Translations under genes and position numbers: made by a program
DNA from: Streptomyces griseus
GTDB lineage: Bacteria; Actinomycetota; Actinomycetes; Streptomycetales; Streptomycetaceae
Reading direction: 5' to 3'
NCBI RefSeq assembly: GCF_900460065.1
Contig: NZ_UAVD01000026.1
Coordinates: 186,001-250,000, forward strand
DNA length: 64,000 bases
Notes under the pieces: model-generated
Database searches by the model: none
The model's input: the letters and a program-made list of their open reading frames with translations, nothing else
Told to the model about the DNA's origin: nothing
Shown: piece after piece, positions 41,929 through 51,457 of the stretch
Layout: each line of letters starts with the position of its first letter
Numbering within the stretch: position 1 is the stretch's first letter

Positions 41929-44900
41929 GTGAGCAGCAGGCCATCCCGAGGCACTGCTCGCCTCGCAGCCATACTCGATGCCCTTCCTGACGGGCTTCTG
42001 CTCGTCAATTGCAACGGCACGGTCGTCAACGCCAACGCCATCGCCCTCGAAATGTTCGAGACGCCGGGCACCGCGCTGGTCGGCCGCGGACTGCTCGATC
42101 TGCTGCCGGAGTTCGACTCCAAGCTGATCCCGGGTTCGATGCGCCGGCCCGAGGCCGCGGACGAGCAGGGCAGGACCAAGCCGACGCGGATGACCGCGCG
42201 CCGTACCGACGGCCACGCCTACCCGGTCGAGGTCACCAGCGCGAGCCTCGACAGCGGGCAGGCCGCGTACAACGACATCCACTCCAGCTTCACCGGCGAC
42301 GAGCTCCTCATGATCGTCGTGCGGGACCTCTCCGGCACCGTCGACACCGAGGCGGAGCTGGCCCGTTCGCAGCGGCAGACGGAGATGATCCTGCGGGCCG
42401 CCTCCGAGGGCGTCGTCGGCACGGACACCGACGGGCGCGTCGTCCTCGTCAACCCGGCCGCCGCGCAGATCCTCGGCTTCCGGGCCAGCGACCTCGGCGG
42501 TCAGGAGCTGCACCCGCTGATCCTGCACTCGCGGGCGGAGGGCGAGCCGTTCCCGTACGAGGACTCCCCGCTCGCCGACACCCTCAAGTCCGGGCGCAAG
42601 CACCGGGTGCGCGGGCAGGTGCTGTGGTCCAAGAGCGGCGCGCAGGTACCGGTGGACCTCACGACCGCGCCGGTACGCGACGGGGACCAGCTCGTCGGCG
42701 CGGTGATGACGTTCACCGACCGGCGGCCGTACGAGGAGCTGTCGACGCAGCACGAGAGCGTCGTCGCCGAGCTGACCACCAGCCACTCCGCCGAGGTCAC
42801 CGCGCTCAAGAAGGCGCACGCCGCCGAGATCGAGGCGCTGGAGGAGGCCCACGCCGCCGAACTCGCCGACCGCAGCGAGCGGTACGCCGCCGAGATCGAG
42901 GGACAGGCCGAGCTGCTCGCCTCCCTGGGCGCCCAGCACGCCCAGCTCACCGCCGTCCTCGGCGGTTCGCTGCGCGGGCCCCTGGAGGAGCTGCGCGGCG
43001 AGCTGTCCACGCTCGCCTCCGACCCGGCCGGGCAGCTGTGGCCCGAGGCCAACCAGATCCTGCACCACCTCGCCGCCGGGTACGCCCGGATGACCACCCT
43101 CGTCGACAACGTGCTGGGGTACCAGCGCCTGGACGCGGGGACGGAGGGGCTGCACAAGGCCCCGGCGATGGTGGACGGCATCGTCACGGGCGGTATCGAC
43201 GGGGCGGTCGAGCTGATCGGCCCCGGGCGCGCCCAGTTCGCCGTGCACGCCCCGCCGATCGAGGCCGAGGTCGACGCGCCCCGGCTGGCGACCGCCATCG
43301 CCCACCTCGTCGCGGACGTCTGCGGCGTCGACTCGACCGGCAAGACCCGGGCCGTCCCCGGCGGCGGGTACGTCGACTCCACCGTGGTCGTGGCCGCGGC
43401 CCAGCGCGGTGACGTCGTACGGATCGAGGTGCGCGGCCCGTTCGCCGGGGGCGACCCGGTGCACGAGCCGATCGTGCGCGGCATCGTCCGGGCCCACGGC
43501 GGAGTCCTCCAGACGCACGAGATGCCGGGTATGAGCGGCAGCGCGTACGTGCTCGACCTGCCCATCGGCGCCGCGTCCGGCACGATCGCGCCCCCGGAGG
43601 CGGACGGCGGCGCCCCGCTGCCGGAACCTTCCCCGGTCGCCTCCTCGTCGCCCGAAGGGGTGGGGGCGCCGGGCGTCACCAGCGGCGGTCGGCGCCGGGC
43701 GCGCAGGTCGTCCACCGACGCGTTCCTGGACGGCCCCGGCGGTACGCCGGAGAGCGTCGGGGACAACGCGGTCGGTGCCGTGGCGCCCGCTCCGGACGAC
43801 CGCCCCGACGCGGAGCCGACCGGGCGGCGAAGGGCGCGCCGTGGACCGGCCGCCCCGGAGGAGCAGGCCGCCGAGTTGATCCCGGCCCAGCAGGGTGAGG
43901 GCTCCGGGCGCCGGCGCGGCCGGCCCAGCCCGGCCGAGGCGGCCCCGGGCGCGGTTCCGGCCGACGCCGCCCGGCAACAGCCCCAGCCACCGCAGCGGGG
44001 GGCGCTGGCCCTGACCTCCGCCCCGTCCGCGGCTCCCGCGGCCCCGTCCGAGGGGTCGGTCGTCACCGCGGCCGAGAACGCCCAGGGCGGCGGTCGCCCG
44101 CAGCTCGGCCAGACCGTGCCGCCGCAGGGCGTCCCGGTGGACCCGCAGCAGCCCGTACCGCCCACCGGACGGCGGGCCCGTCGCGAGGGCGAGCCCGACC
44201 GCCCGGCCCTGCCCGCCCTCGCCTCCGGAAGCAACGGCAGCGGCGACAACAGCGGTGGCCCCGGCACCGGGGGCGACGGCGGTCGCCCGGGTCCGGACCA
44301 GTCCCAGCAGCCCGGGGGACGGCGTGCCCGGCGCGCGCTGGCCGCCGCGCAGGAGCGCACCGCGGCCGATGCCGGGCCGCGTACCGCCTTCGCCCTGCCG
44401 CCCGCCGACGCGGACCGGGCGCCGCTCGCCCCCGACGCCCCGGTGGCCCCCGGCGACGGGGCGGGCACGCACCACGCGCGTACCGCGCCGGAGGCCGGTC
44501 ACACGCCTCCGCAGGCGCATCCCGGCCCGGGGACCGACGGGCCCTCCGCACAGGGTTTCCCGGCCCCGCCCGCGGCGGCCCACGCCCCCCGCCTCCCCGA
44601 GGCGGTACCGCACGCGCCCGGCCCGAACGGCGGCGCGCCGGAGGCTCCGGGTCCGGCGCCGGACCTCGTGCCGTGGGGCGACACCGGCCAGAACGCCCAC
44701 TCCGGGACCGGGCAGAACACCGGGCGGACCGCCCACACCACCGGTGTCGCGGCCGTCTCCGATCCGGTGGCGCACCCGGCCGACGGTGACGCGGGCGTCC
44801 CGGCCCCGGACGCGCGGCAGCCGCTGCCCGCCGAGGAGCCGATGCCGGACGGCAGCAACCCCGACTCGACGCAGGGGCGGGCCTTCAGCGTGCGCACGCT

Positions 44901-46080
44901 GGGCCAGGGCGTGCCGTTCGCCCAGCACCTCGCGCACCAGCAGAACCAGCCGCATCAGAGCCTCGGCGGGGCCGGCCGGCGCCGCAAGCTCGCCGCCCCG
45001 CCGGAGGGCGACCGCACCCCGTCCCGGCCCGCCGGCGACGGGTCGGGCCAGGCCCAGCCGTCGGGTCCCGCACCGGCTGCCGCGCCGCAGCATCAGCGCC
45101 GCGCCCAGCCCCAGGAGCAGGGTCAGGATCTGGCGCAGGAGCCCGGCCGGCCCGGCCAGCCGGGTCAGTCGGCGCAGGGTGGGCCCGGCGCCGCCTACGG
45201 CGAGGGTCAACTGCTCGCGCAGCCCGTCGCGGAGGGGCGCGCGTACGCCATAGGGGCGCCCGACGAAGGGGCGGAGGGCCCCGAGCCGCTGGACGGGCCC
45301 GGCGGCGCGGTCGAGGTCGCCAACCGGCCGCACCCGCACCCGGTCGACGACGAGCTGCCGCCCGAGCCGTTGGACAACCCGCGCCGGCTGCTGGTCTGGC
45401 CCGCCCCCGACGTGCCGACCCAGCAGGCGCTCAGCGACCGGGGCTACCGTCCGGTGATCGTGAACTCCCGCGAGGAGGTCGACGCCCAGATCGCGGCGTT
45501 CCCCGCCGCTCTCTTCGTCGACCCGTTGACCGGCCCCATCACCCGTACCGCGTTGCAGTCGCTGCGTCAGGCGGCCGTCGCCGCCGAGGTCCCGGTGCTG
45601 GTCACCGCCGGTCTGGGGCAGGCGACCCGGGAAGCCGCGTACGGTGCCGACCCGGCCGTCCTGCTCAAGGCGCTGGCCCCCCGCGACAGCGAACAGCATC
45701 CCTCCCGGGTGCTCCTGATCGAGGAGCACGAGGAGATCGCGGTGGCGCTGACGCAGACCCTGGAGCGGCGCGGCATGCAGGTGGCGCGGGCCGCGACGGA
45801 CAGCGAGGCCGTCGACCTGGCGGGCCGGATGCGGCCGAACCTCGTGGTGATGGACCTGATGCAGGTACGCCGTCGGCGCGCCGGGATCATCGACTGGCTG
45901 CGGGCCAACGGGCAGCTGAACCGCACCCCGCTGGTCGTCTACACCTCGGCCGGGATGGACCGGGCGGATCTTCCGCTGCTCGCCTCGGGCGAGACCGTCC
46001 TCTTCCTGGCGGAACGGTCGACCAGCAACGAGGTCCAGTCACGGATCGTCGACCTGCTGGCGAAGATCGGCACCAACTAG
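41929..46080 (+). CDS. Giant PAS pseudo-hybrid sensor protein
   Basis: A 1383-residue protein. Two PAS domains (about 10-130 and 145-270) lead into a coiled coil of AEI/AEL heptads (about 285-345). A HisKA-like segment, SLRGPLEELRGEL, lacks the phospho-accepting histidine expected before LRGPL. A degenerate ATPase-like domain (about 420-560) follows, then about 580 disordered Pro/Gly/Ala-rich residues. Two receiver-like domains end the protein (about 1150-1250 and 1259-1383); the second retains D1309 in VVMDLMQ but has AER where Lys is usual. It probably signals by protein contacts rather than phosphotransfer. GTG 41929 has GGAGGA upstream. Confidence 0.8.
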   Translation: MSSRPSRGTARLAAILDALPDGLLLVNCNGTVVNANAIALEMFETPGTALVGRGLLDLLPEFDSKLIPGSMRRPEAADEQGRTKPTRMTARRTDGHAYPVEVTSASLDSGQAAYNDIHSSFTGDELLMIVVRDLSGTVDTEAELARSQRQTEMILRAASEGVVGTDTDGRVVLVNPAAAQILGFRASDLGGQELHPLILHSRAEGEPFPYEDSPLADTLKSGRKHRVRGQVLWSKSGAQVPVDLTTAPVRDGDQLVGAVMTFTDRRPYEELSTQHESVVAELTTSHSAEVTALKKAHAAEIEALEEAHAAELADRSERYAAEIEGQAELLASLGAQHAQLTAVLGGSLRGPLEELRGELSTLASDPAGQLWPEANQILHHLAAGYARMTTLVDNVLGYQRLDAGTEGLHKAPAMVDGIVTGGIDGAVELIGPGRAQFAVHAPPIEAEVDAPRLATAIAHLVADVCGVDSTGKTRAVPGGGYVDSTVVVAAAQRGDVVRIEVRGPFAGGDPVHEPIVRGIVRAHGGVLQTHEMPGMSGSAYVLDLPIGAASGTIAPPEADGGAPLPEPSPVASSSPEGVGAPGVTSGGRRRARRSSTDAFLDGPGGTPESVGDNAVGAVAPAPDDRPDAEPTGRRRARRGPAAPEEQAAELIPAQQGEGSGRRRGRPSPAEAAPGAVPADAARQQPQPPQRGALALTSAPSAAPAAPSEGSVVTAAENAQGGGRPQLGQTVPPQGVPVDPQQPVPPTGRRARREGEPDRPALPALASGSNGSGDNSGGPGTGGDGGRPGPDQSQQPGGRRARRALAAAQERTAADAGPRTAFALPPADADRAPLAPDAPVAPGDGAGTHHARTAPEAGHTPPQAHPGPGTDGPSAQGFPAPPAAAHAPRLPEAVPHAPGPNGGAPEAPGPAPDLVPWGDTGQNAHSGTGQNTGRTAHTTGVAAVSDPVAHPADGDAGVPAPDARQPLPAEEPMPDGSNPDSTQGRAFSVRTLGQGVPFAQHLAHQQNQPHQSLGGAGRRRKLAAPPEGDRTPSRPAGDGSGQAQPSGPAPAAAPQHQRRAQPQEQGQDLAQEPGRPGQPGQSAQGGPGAAYGEGQLLAQPVAEGRAYAIGAPDEGAEGPEPLDGPGGAVEVANRPHPHPVDDELPPEPLDNPRRLLVWPAPDVPTQQALSDRGYRPVIVNSREEVDAQIAAFPAALFVDPLTGPITRTALQSLRQAAVAAEVPVLVTAGLGQATREAAYGADPAVLLKALAPRDSEQHPSRVLLIEEHEEIAVALTQTLERRGMQVARAATDSEAVDLAGRMRPNLVVMDLMQVRRRRAGIIDWLRANGQLNRTPLVVYTSAGMDRADLPLLASGETVLFLAERSTSNEVQSRIVDLLAKIGTN

Positions 46081-46096
46081 GGCGTGTTGAGATCGG

Positions 46097-46144
46097 AACA
46101 GGGCGGGGGCGGTACGGGTCGACCCGTACCGCCCCCGCCCTGTT
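46097..46144. terminator. 48-bp perfect palindrome, bidirectional terminator
   Basis: AACAGGGCGGGGGCGGTACG, then GGTC and the exact complement, between the convergent PAS gene and acyl-CoA synthetase gene. It ends in TGTTT on one side and TGTTCC on the other, and overlaps the parS site by a few bases. Confidence 0.85.
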
Positions 46145-46156
46145 TCACGTGAAACC
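46141..46156. promoter_or_regulatory. parS: parS centromere site
   Basis: TGTTTCACGTGAAACC contains the perfect 14-bp palindrome GTTTCACGTGAAAC, the ParB-binding consensus shared by Streptomyces and Bacillus. Chromosomal parS copies cluster around oriC, so this places the window in the origin-proximal region. Confidence 0.88.
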
Positions 46157-46173
46157 GGAGCGGAACCGAAGCC

Positions 46174-47826
46174 TCAGAGCTGGGTGACGTCCAGCTCGCC
46201 CTCCGCGTACTGCTTGCGGATCACCTTCTTGTCGAACTTGCCGACGCTCGTCTTCGGCACCGCGGCGATCACCGACCAGCGCTCCGGCAGCTGCCACTTG
46301 GCGACACCCGACTCCGCGAGGAACTCCTTGAGCGCCTCGTAGTCGGTCTCGGTGACGCCCTCCTTGAGGACCACGGTCGCGAGCGGCCGCTCGCCCCACT
46401 TCTCGTCCGGCACGGCGACGACGGCCGCCTCCGCGACGTCCGGGTGGGCCATCAGCGCGTTCTCCAGCTCGACGCTGGAGATCCATTCGCCGCCCGACTT
46501 GATGACGTCCTTGGCCCGGTCGGTGAGGGTGAGGTAGCCATCGGTGCTGATCACACCGACGTCGCCGGTCTTCAGCCAGCCGTCCTCGCTGAACTTGTCC
46601 TCGGGGCGCAGGTGCTCGCCGTCGGCGCCGCCGTAGTACGCGGCGGCGATCCAGGGGCCCCGCACCTCCAGCTCACCGGCCGACTCGCCGTCCCACGGGA
46701 GGTGTTCCCCGCCGGGGCCGACCAGCCGCGCCTCGACGCCGGCGGGGAAGCGGCCCTGGGTGACCCGGTAGGTCCACTGCTCCTCGTCGCTCAGACCGGC
46801 CGGCGGGTGGGCCATGGTGCCGAGCGGAGAGGTCTCCGTCATGCCCCAGGCGTGGCAGAGCCGGACGCCGAGCCGGTCGTACGCCTCCATCAGCGAGGGC
46901 GGACAGGCCGCGCCGCCGATGGTCACGTTGGCCATGGAGGTGAGGTCGCGCGGGTTGGCGGTGACCTCGGCGAGCAGCCCCTGCCAGATGGTGGGAACGG
47001 CGGCGGCGTGCGTCGGACGCTCGCGCTCGATCATGTCGGCGAGCGGGGCGGGCTGGAGGAAACGGTCCGGCATGAGCATGTTGACGCCGCTCATGAAGGT
47101 GGAGTGCGGCAGGCCCCAGGCGTTCACATGGAACTGGGGCACGACGACGAGCGTGGTGTCCTGGTCGGTCAGTCCCATCGACTCGGTCATGTTGACCTGC
47201 ATCGAGTGCAGGTAGATCGAGCGGTGCGAGTAGACGACGCCCTTGGGGTCGCCCGTGGTGCCGGAGGTGTAGCACATGGCGGCGGCCTGGCGTTCGTCCA
47301 GCTCCGGCCAGTCGTACGTGGTGGGGCGGCCCGCGATCAGTTCCTCGTACTCGTGCACGCGCGGCGTGACGCCGGCGAGGGCGGAGCGGTCGCCGGGGCC
47401 GGACACGACCACGTGCTCGATGCTCGGCAGGTGGGGCAGCAGCGGCGCGAGGAGCGGCAGCAGCGAGCCGTTGACGATCACCACCTTGTCGTCCGCGTGG
47501 TTGACGATCCAGGCGAGCTGCTCGGGCGGCAGCCGGAGGTTGAGGGTGTGGAGCACGGCGCCCATGGAGGGAATGGCGAGGTAGGCCTCGACATGGGTCG
47601 CGTTGTTCCACATGAGCGTCGCGACCCTCTGGTCGCCGTCGACGCCCAGTTCGTCGCGGAGCGCGTTGGCCAGCCGGGTGGCGCGTGCGCCGATCTCGGC
47701 GAAGGTGACACGGTGCGGCTCGGGTTCGCCGGTCCAGGTCGTGACCTGCGACTTCCCGTGAATCGTCATCCCGTGGTGCAGGATGCGGGTGACAGTCAGC
47801 GGTACGTCCTGCATGGTGCTCAGCAC
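46174..47826 (-). CDS. fadD: Long-chain fatty acid-CoA ligase (AMP-forming)
   Basis: A 550-residue ANL-superfamily enzyme. The P-loop is [18 protein letters not shown], the A5 motif WGMTETSP, the hinge region WLKTGDVG with LTDRAKD, and the catalytic lysine is in [10 protein letters not shown]. It activates fatty acids to acyl-CoA via acyl-AMP. GTG 47826 ([11 protein letters not shown]) follows GGGAGGA; an ATG four codons in is the alternative. Its operator-like palindrome is at 47879. Confidence 0.9.
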   Translation of the reverse strand: MLSTMQDVPLTVTRILHHGMTIHGKSQVTTWTGEPEPHRVTFAEIGARATRLANALRDELGVDGDQRVATLMWNNATHVEAYLAIPSMGAVLHTLNLRLPPEQLAWIVNHADDKVVIVNGSLLPLLAPLLPHLPSIEHVVVSGPGDRSALAGVTPRVHEYEELIAGRPTTYDWPELDERQAAAMCYTSGTTGDPKGVVYSHRSIYLHSMQVNMTESMGLTDQDTTLVVVPQFHVNAWGLPHSTFMSGVNMLMPDRFLQPAPLADMIERERPTHAAAVPTIWQGLLAEVTANPRDLTSMANVTIGGAACPPSLMEAYDRLGVRLCHAWGMTETSPLGTMAHPPAGLSDEEQWTYRVTQGRFPAGVEARLVGPGGEHLPWDGESAGELEVRGPWIAAAYYGGADGEHLRPEDKFSEDGWLKTGDVGVISTDGYLTLTDRAKDVIKSGGEWISSVELENALMAHPDVAEAAVVAVPDEKWGERPLATVVLKEGVTETDYEALKEFLAESGVAKWQLPERWSVIAAVPKTSVGKFDKKVIRKQYAEGELDVTQL

Positions 47827-47878
47827 GGCGTCCTCCCGGTGGGCGCTACGCGGCAGTAGGGTTCCGCTGATTCTGCGC

Positions 47879-47896
47879 ACATACCAAGCGGTATGT
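47879..47896. promoter_or_regulatory. TetR-type operator upstream of fadD
   Basis: ACATACCAAGCGGTATGT is a perfect 7-4-7 palindrome 53 bp upstream of the fadD start. The form is typical of TetR regulators of acyl-CoA genes; the regulator is not in the window. Confidence 0.6.
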
Positions 47897-48006
47897 CACT
47901 ACTCGCGGGAAAATATCTGCCGGGGACTCCTGCTGAGAAGCCGGGTCAGGGCCCTCCGCCGGGGTGTGCCGGGGCCTCCCCGAAGCGGTGTGCCGGGGCG
48001 CCCGGA

Positions 48007-48570
48007 TCAGCGCACGGGGGTCAGCTCCGGGTCCTCGCGGAGCTTGCCGAGCGCACGGGAGACGGCGCTCTTGACCGTACCGATCGACACGCCGAGCACC
48101 TCCGCCGTCTGCGCCTCGCTCAGGTCCTCGTAGTAGCGCAGGACGACCATCGCGCGCTGGCGGTCCGGAAGCTTGAGCACCGCTCGCCACATCGCGTCGT
48201 GCAACGACTGCTGCTCGGCCGGGTCCGGCGCGGGGAAGGCCTCCCGCTCGGGCAGCTCCTCGCACGCGAACTCGTCGACCTTGCGCTTGCGCCACTGCGA
48301 GGTGCGGGTGTTGAGCAGCGCCCGCCGGACGTAACCGTCGAGCGCCCGGTGGTCCTCGATCCGCTCCCACGCGACGTACGTCTTGGCGAGCGCGGTCTGC
48401 AGCAGGTCCTCCGCGTCGCACGGGTTCGCGGTGAGCGAGCGCGCGGTGCGCAGCAGGACCGGCCCACGGGCCCGTACGTACGAGGAGAACGACGCGTAGG
48501 GCGCGTGGGGGTGGCCGGCGGCGGTGGCAGAGGCCGCCCTGGAGGCGCCCGTGCAGACTGGCGTGGTCAT
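48007..48570 (-). CDS. SigE-family RNA polymerase sigma factor (ECF)
   Basis: A 187-residue factor. Region 2 is FSSYVRARGPVLLRTARSLT with DAEDLLQTALAKTYVAW. Region 4 is LPDRQRAMVVLRYYEDLSEA followed by the HTH TAEVLGVSIGTVKSAVSRAL. ATG 48570 is the natural start. No anti-sigma gene is adjacent. It is transcribed toward fadD but 180 bp from it, so regulation of fadD is not implied. Confidence 0.88.
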   Translation of the reverse strand: MTTPVCTGASRAASATAAGHPHAPYASFSSYVRARGPVLLRTARSLTANPCDAEDLLQTALAKTYVAWERIEDHRALDGYVRRALLNTRTSQWRKRKVDEFACEELPEREAFPAPDPAEQQSLHDAMWRAVLKLPDRQRAMVVLRYYEDLSEAQTAEVLGVSIGTVKSAVSRALGKLREDPELTPVR

Positions 48571-48740
48571 GTACTCAACGCTAGGAGCGGGCACCGCCGA
48601 GGGGATCGCCCCCAGGTCCCGAAGACGCGTCCGCCTCAGGTTGTAGGGGGTGTGCACCCTGCACCTCCTGAAGGTGGACGGGCACCGGCCCGGCCGTAGG
48701 GGTCCGCCCCCGAGAGCCTCCGGGTGCCGGGCGTCGCCGC

Positions 48741-49907
48741 TCAGCCGTCCGCACCGATGACCAGGCCCGACGTCGGAACTCCCGTACCCGCTGTGACCAG
48801 CGACCTCGCCGCCCCCGCCACCTGGTTCACCGAGGTACCCCGGATCTGCCGGACGGCCTCCGCGATGCCGTTCATCCCGTGGAGGTACGCCTCCCCCAGC
48901 TGACCCCCGTGGGTGTTCAGGGGCAGCGCGTCCGCCGCGACGAACGCCCCGGCCTCCCCGGGTCCGCAGAAACCGAACTCCTCCAGCTGCATCAGGACGA
49001 ACGGGGTGAAGTGGTCGTAGAGGATGCCCACGTCGATGTCGGCCGGCGACAGTCCGGAGGTGCGCCAGAGCTGCCGGGCGACCACGGCGGTCTCCGGCAG
49101 CCCCGTCAGCCCGTCCCGGTAGAAGCTCGTCATCTGCTCCTGCGACCGGCCCGCGCCCTGGGCCGCCGCGACGATCACGGCGGGCGGCCGGGGCAGGTCC
49201 CGGGCGCGCTCCACGCTGGTGACGACGAGGGCCTGGCCGCCGTCCGTCTCCTGGCAGCAGTCCAGCAACCGCAGCGGCTCCACGATCCAGCGGGACGCGG
49301 CGTGGTCGGCGAGGGTGATCGGCTTCCCGTGGAAGTACGCCGCCGGGTTCCGCGCCGCGTGCCGCCGGTCGACCACCGCCACGTGCCCGAAGACCTCCGG
49401 GCCGAGGCCGTAGGAGTGCAGGTAGCGCTGGGCCGCCATCGCCACCCAGGAGGCCGGGGTGAGCAGCCCGTAGGGGAGGTTCCAGCCGAGCGCCGCCCCC
49501 TCGGCGGTGGGCTCGCGCCGCTGGACGCCGGAGCCGAAGCGGCGGCCGGAACGCTCGTTGAAGGCCCGGTAGCAGACGACGACGTCCGCGATCCCGCTCG
49601 CCACCGCGAGGGCGGCCTGCTGCACGGTGGCACAGGCGGCGCCGCCGCCGTAGTGGATCCGCGAGAAGAACGACAGCTCGCCGATCCCGGCCGCCTGGGC
49701 GACGGTGATCTCGGGGCTGGTGTCCATGGTGAAGGTGACGAGCCCGTCCACGTCGCCGGGGGTGAGACCGGCGTCGTCGAGGGCGGCGCGGACGGCCTCG
49801 ACGGCCAGCTTCAGCTCGCTGCGCCCGGAGTCCTTGGAGAACTCGGTGGCCCCGATGCCGACGACGGCCGCCTTCCCGCCGAGCGAGTCGGCCCTGCGGA
49901 TGCTCAT
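48741..49907 (-). CDS. Ltp2-like thiolase-fold lipid-transfer protein (steroid side-chain aldolase type)
   Basis: A 388-residue thiolase-superfamily protein with GKAAVVGIGATEFSKDSGRS at the start, the ACATVQQAALAVASG core and the C-terminal THGGQLGEAYLHG. In actinobacterial steroid degradation Ltp2 acts with a DUF35 domain as a retro-aldolase that removes the last propionyl unit. The DUF35 partner is encoded three genes upstream. It is last in a five-gene run whose junctions overlap by 4 bp or are 1 nt apart. Confidence 0.82.
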   Translation of the reverse strand: MSIRRADSLGGKAAVVGIGATEFSKDSGRSELKLAVEAVRAALDDAGLTPGDVDGLVTFTMDTSPEITVAQAAGIGELSFFSRIHYGGGAACATVQQAALAVASGIADVVVCYRAFNERSGRRFGSGVQRREPTAEGAALGWNLPYGLLTPASWVAMAAQRYLHSYGLGPEVFGHVAVVDRRHAARNPAAYFHGKPITLADHAASRWIVEPLRLLDCCQETDGGQALVVTSVERARDLPRPPAVIVAAAQGAGRSQEQMTSFYRDGLTGLPETAVVARQLWRTSGLSPADIDVGILYDHFTPFVLMQLEEFGFCGPGEAGAFVAADALPLNTHGGQLGEAYLHGMNGIAEAVRQIRGTSVNQVAGAARSLVTAGTGVPTSGLVIGADG

Positions 49908-50413
49908 GCTCCGGCCCTTTCGCCGCTCGGGGCCGGCGGGGCCGCGGCGGCCGGGAGGACCACGGTGACCGTGCCGGTGACATGGCGTCCCAGGGCGTTG
50001 TCGCCGGTGACGGCGACGGCGACGGTCGCGCGCTCGGGCTCGTCCCCGGTCGGCCCGGTGGCGGTCAGATCCGTGATGCGCCCCGCCAACCGCAGCACGT
50101 CCCCCGGGTAGTTGGGGGCGCCGAGTCGGATCGCGACCTTGCGCAGAACGGCGTCCGGGCCGAAGTGGTCGGTGATGTAGCGGCCGACGAGCCCGTTGGT
50201 GGTGAGGATGTTCATGAAGATGTCGGGGGAGCCCTTCTCCCGGGCCAGCTCCGCGTCGTGGTGCACGTCCTGGTAGTCGCGCGAGGCGATGGCCCCGGCG
50301 ACGATCAGGGTCCGGGTCAGCGGGATCTCCAGGGGCGGCAGCTCATCACCGACGCGGTACGGGTGCGTCACGACACGGTGGGGGTGCGTCACGCCACGGT
50401 GCGGGTGCGTCAC
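49904..50413 (-). CDS. MaoC-like enoyl-CoA hydratase (ChsH1-like)
   Basis: A single hot-dog domain of about 169 residues. The hydratase-type motif ASRDYQDVHHDAELA carries the catalytic Asp/His pair. The N-terminus is three heptads, VTHPHRG-VTHPHRV-VTHPYRV, encoded by a 21-bp tandem triplication (50351-50413). Each copy begins with a GTG, so translation could start at 50413, 50392 or 50371. The first GTG overlaps the dehydrogenase stop (GTGA) and is used here. It is expected to pair with the MaoC domain of the ChsH2-like protein. Confidence 0.8.
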   Translation of the reverse strand: MTHPHRGVTHPHRVVTHPYRVGDELPPLEIPLTRTLIVAGAIASRDYQDVHHDAELAREKGSPDIFMNILTTNGLVGRYITDHFGPDAVLRKVAIRLGAPNYPGDVLRLAGRITDLTATGPTGDEPERATVAVAVTGDNALGRHVTGTVTVVLPAAAAPPAPSGERAGA

Positions 50414-51456
50414 GGCGTGCTCTCCTGACGGTCGGCGGCCAACAACAGGCCCAGCTCCTCCAGCACCTCGCTGCCGCATCCGAGGTACGCGTCGAGCTGA
50501 CGGCCCCAGAGGAAGTGCCGGTGGACCGGGTGGTCGAGGTCGGCGCCGGTGCCGCCGTGCAGATGCTGGCCCGCGTGAACGACCCGTTTGCCCGCCTCCG
50601 AGGCCCACCAGGCGGCGGTCAGCGCCGCCGCCCCGTACTCCCGTCCGTCGTCCCGCCGCCAGGCCGCCTCGTACGCGGTCACCCGGATCGCCTCGGTGTC
50701 CATGTGGGCGTCGGCGGCGCGGAGCAGGACGCCCTGGTTGGTGGAGAGCGGGCGCCCGAACTGCTCGCGGGTGACGGTGTGGTGGACCGCCCGGGCGAGT
50801 GAGCCCGCGCACACCCCGGCCTGGAGTCCGGCGAACGCGGTACGGGCGGTGGCGAGGACCGCCGCGTACGCCTCCGGCCCGCCCCCCAGACGCTCCCCGC
50901 GCACGCCGTCGAGGACCAGCCGCCCCGCCGACCAGGGCGCGGTCGTCTCCACCGGCGCCACGGTCACGCCCGGCGTGTCCGCCCCGACGATCCACAGGGC
51001 CCGGTCGGCGTCGGCCACCAGCACCTGGGTGGCGTCGCGCAGCCACGGCACCCAGGGCACGGCCCCGTACAGCGCACCGTCCTCCGCGATGTGCACGCCG
51101 CCCCGCGCCGGGAACGCGCCCGTCGCCACCGCCGTACCGTCGCGCAGCCACGGCAGCAGCCGCTCGCGCTGCTCGGCCGTGCCGTGCTCGGCGACGGCGA
51201 GCAGCCCGTACACGCAGGTGACCGCGAACGGGACCTGGGCGGTGGTCCGGCCCTGTTCCTCCAGGAGCAGGACGAGGCCGAGCAGCCCGATGTCCTCCAC
51301 CGCGCCGGGCAGCCCGGCCGCGCACAGCTCCTTCCACAGGTGTGCGTCGGTGCCGGTGCCGGCCGCCGCCAGCCGCTCGTGGGTGGACAGGTCGCCGAAG
51401 ACACGCGCGGCCAGTCCCTGTGCGGCGGACTGCTCCTCGCTCGGGGTGAAATCCAT
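50410..51456 (-). CDS. Acyl-CoA dehydrogenase, short subunit (ChsE1/FadE29-like)
   Basis: A 348-residue FAD-dependent acyl-CoA dehydrogenase fold beginning MDFTPSEEQSAAQGLAARVF. The middle beta domain lacks several canonical flavin-contact motifs. The C-terminal helical domain has TREQFGRPLSTNQGV and GTGADLDHPVHRHFLWGRQL. Short, divergent members of this kind form alpha2-beta2 heterotetramers with a full-length partner in steroid-CoA oxidation. The partner is probably the gene at 52603. Confidence 0.82.
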   Translation of the reverse strand: MDFTPSEEQSAAQGLAARVFGDLSTHERLAAAGTGTDAHLWKELCAAGLPGAVEDIGLLGLVLLLEEQGRTTAQVPFAVTCVYGLLAVAEHGTAEQRERLLPWLRDGTAVATGAFPARGGVHIAEDGALYGAVPWVPWLRDATQVLVADADRALWIVGADTPGVTVAPVETTAPWSAGRLVLDGVRGERLGGGPEAYAAVLATARTAFAGLQAGVCAGSLARAVHHTVTREQFGRPLSTNQGVLLRAADAHMDTEAIRVTAYEAAWRRDDGREYGAAALTAAWWASEAGKRVVHAGQHLHGGTGADLDHPVHRHFLWGRQLDAYLGCGSEVLEELGLLLAADRQESTP

Positions 51457-51457
51457 C

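Noticed and set aside
41809..45729. 1306-codon minus-strand open frame
   Set aside because: Antisense of the PAS sensor gene, a consequence of extreme third-position GC.
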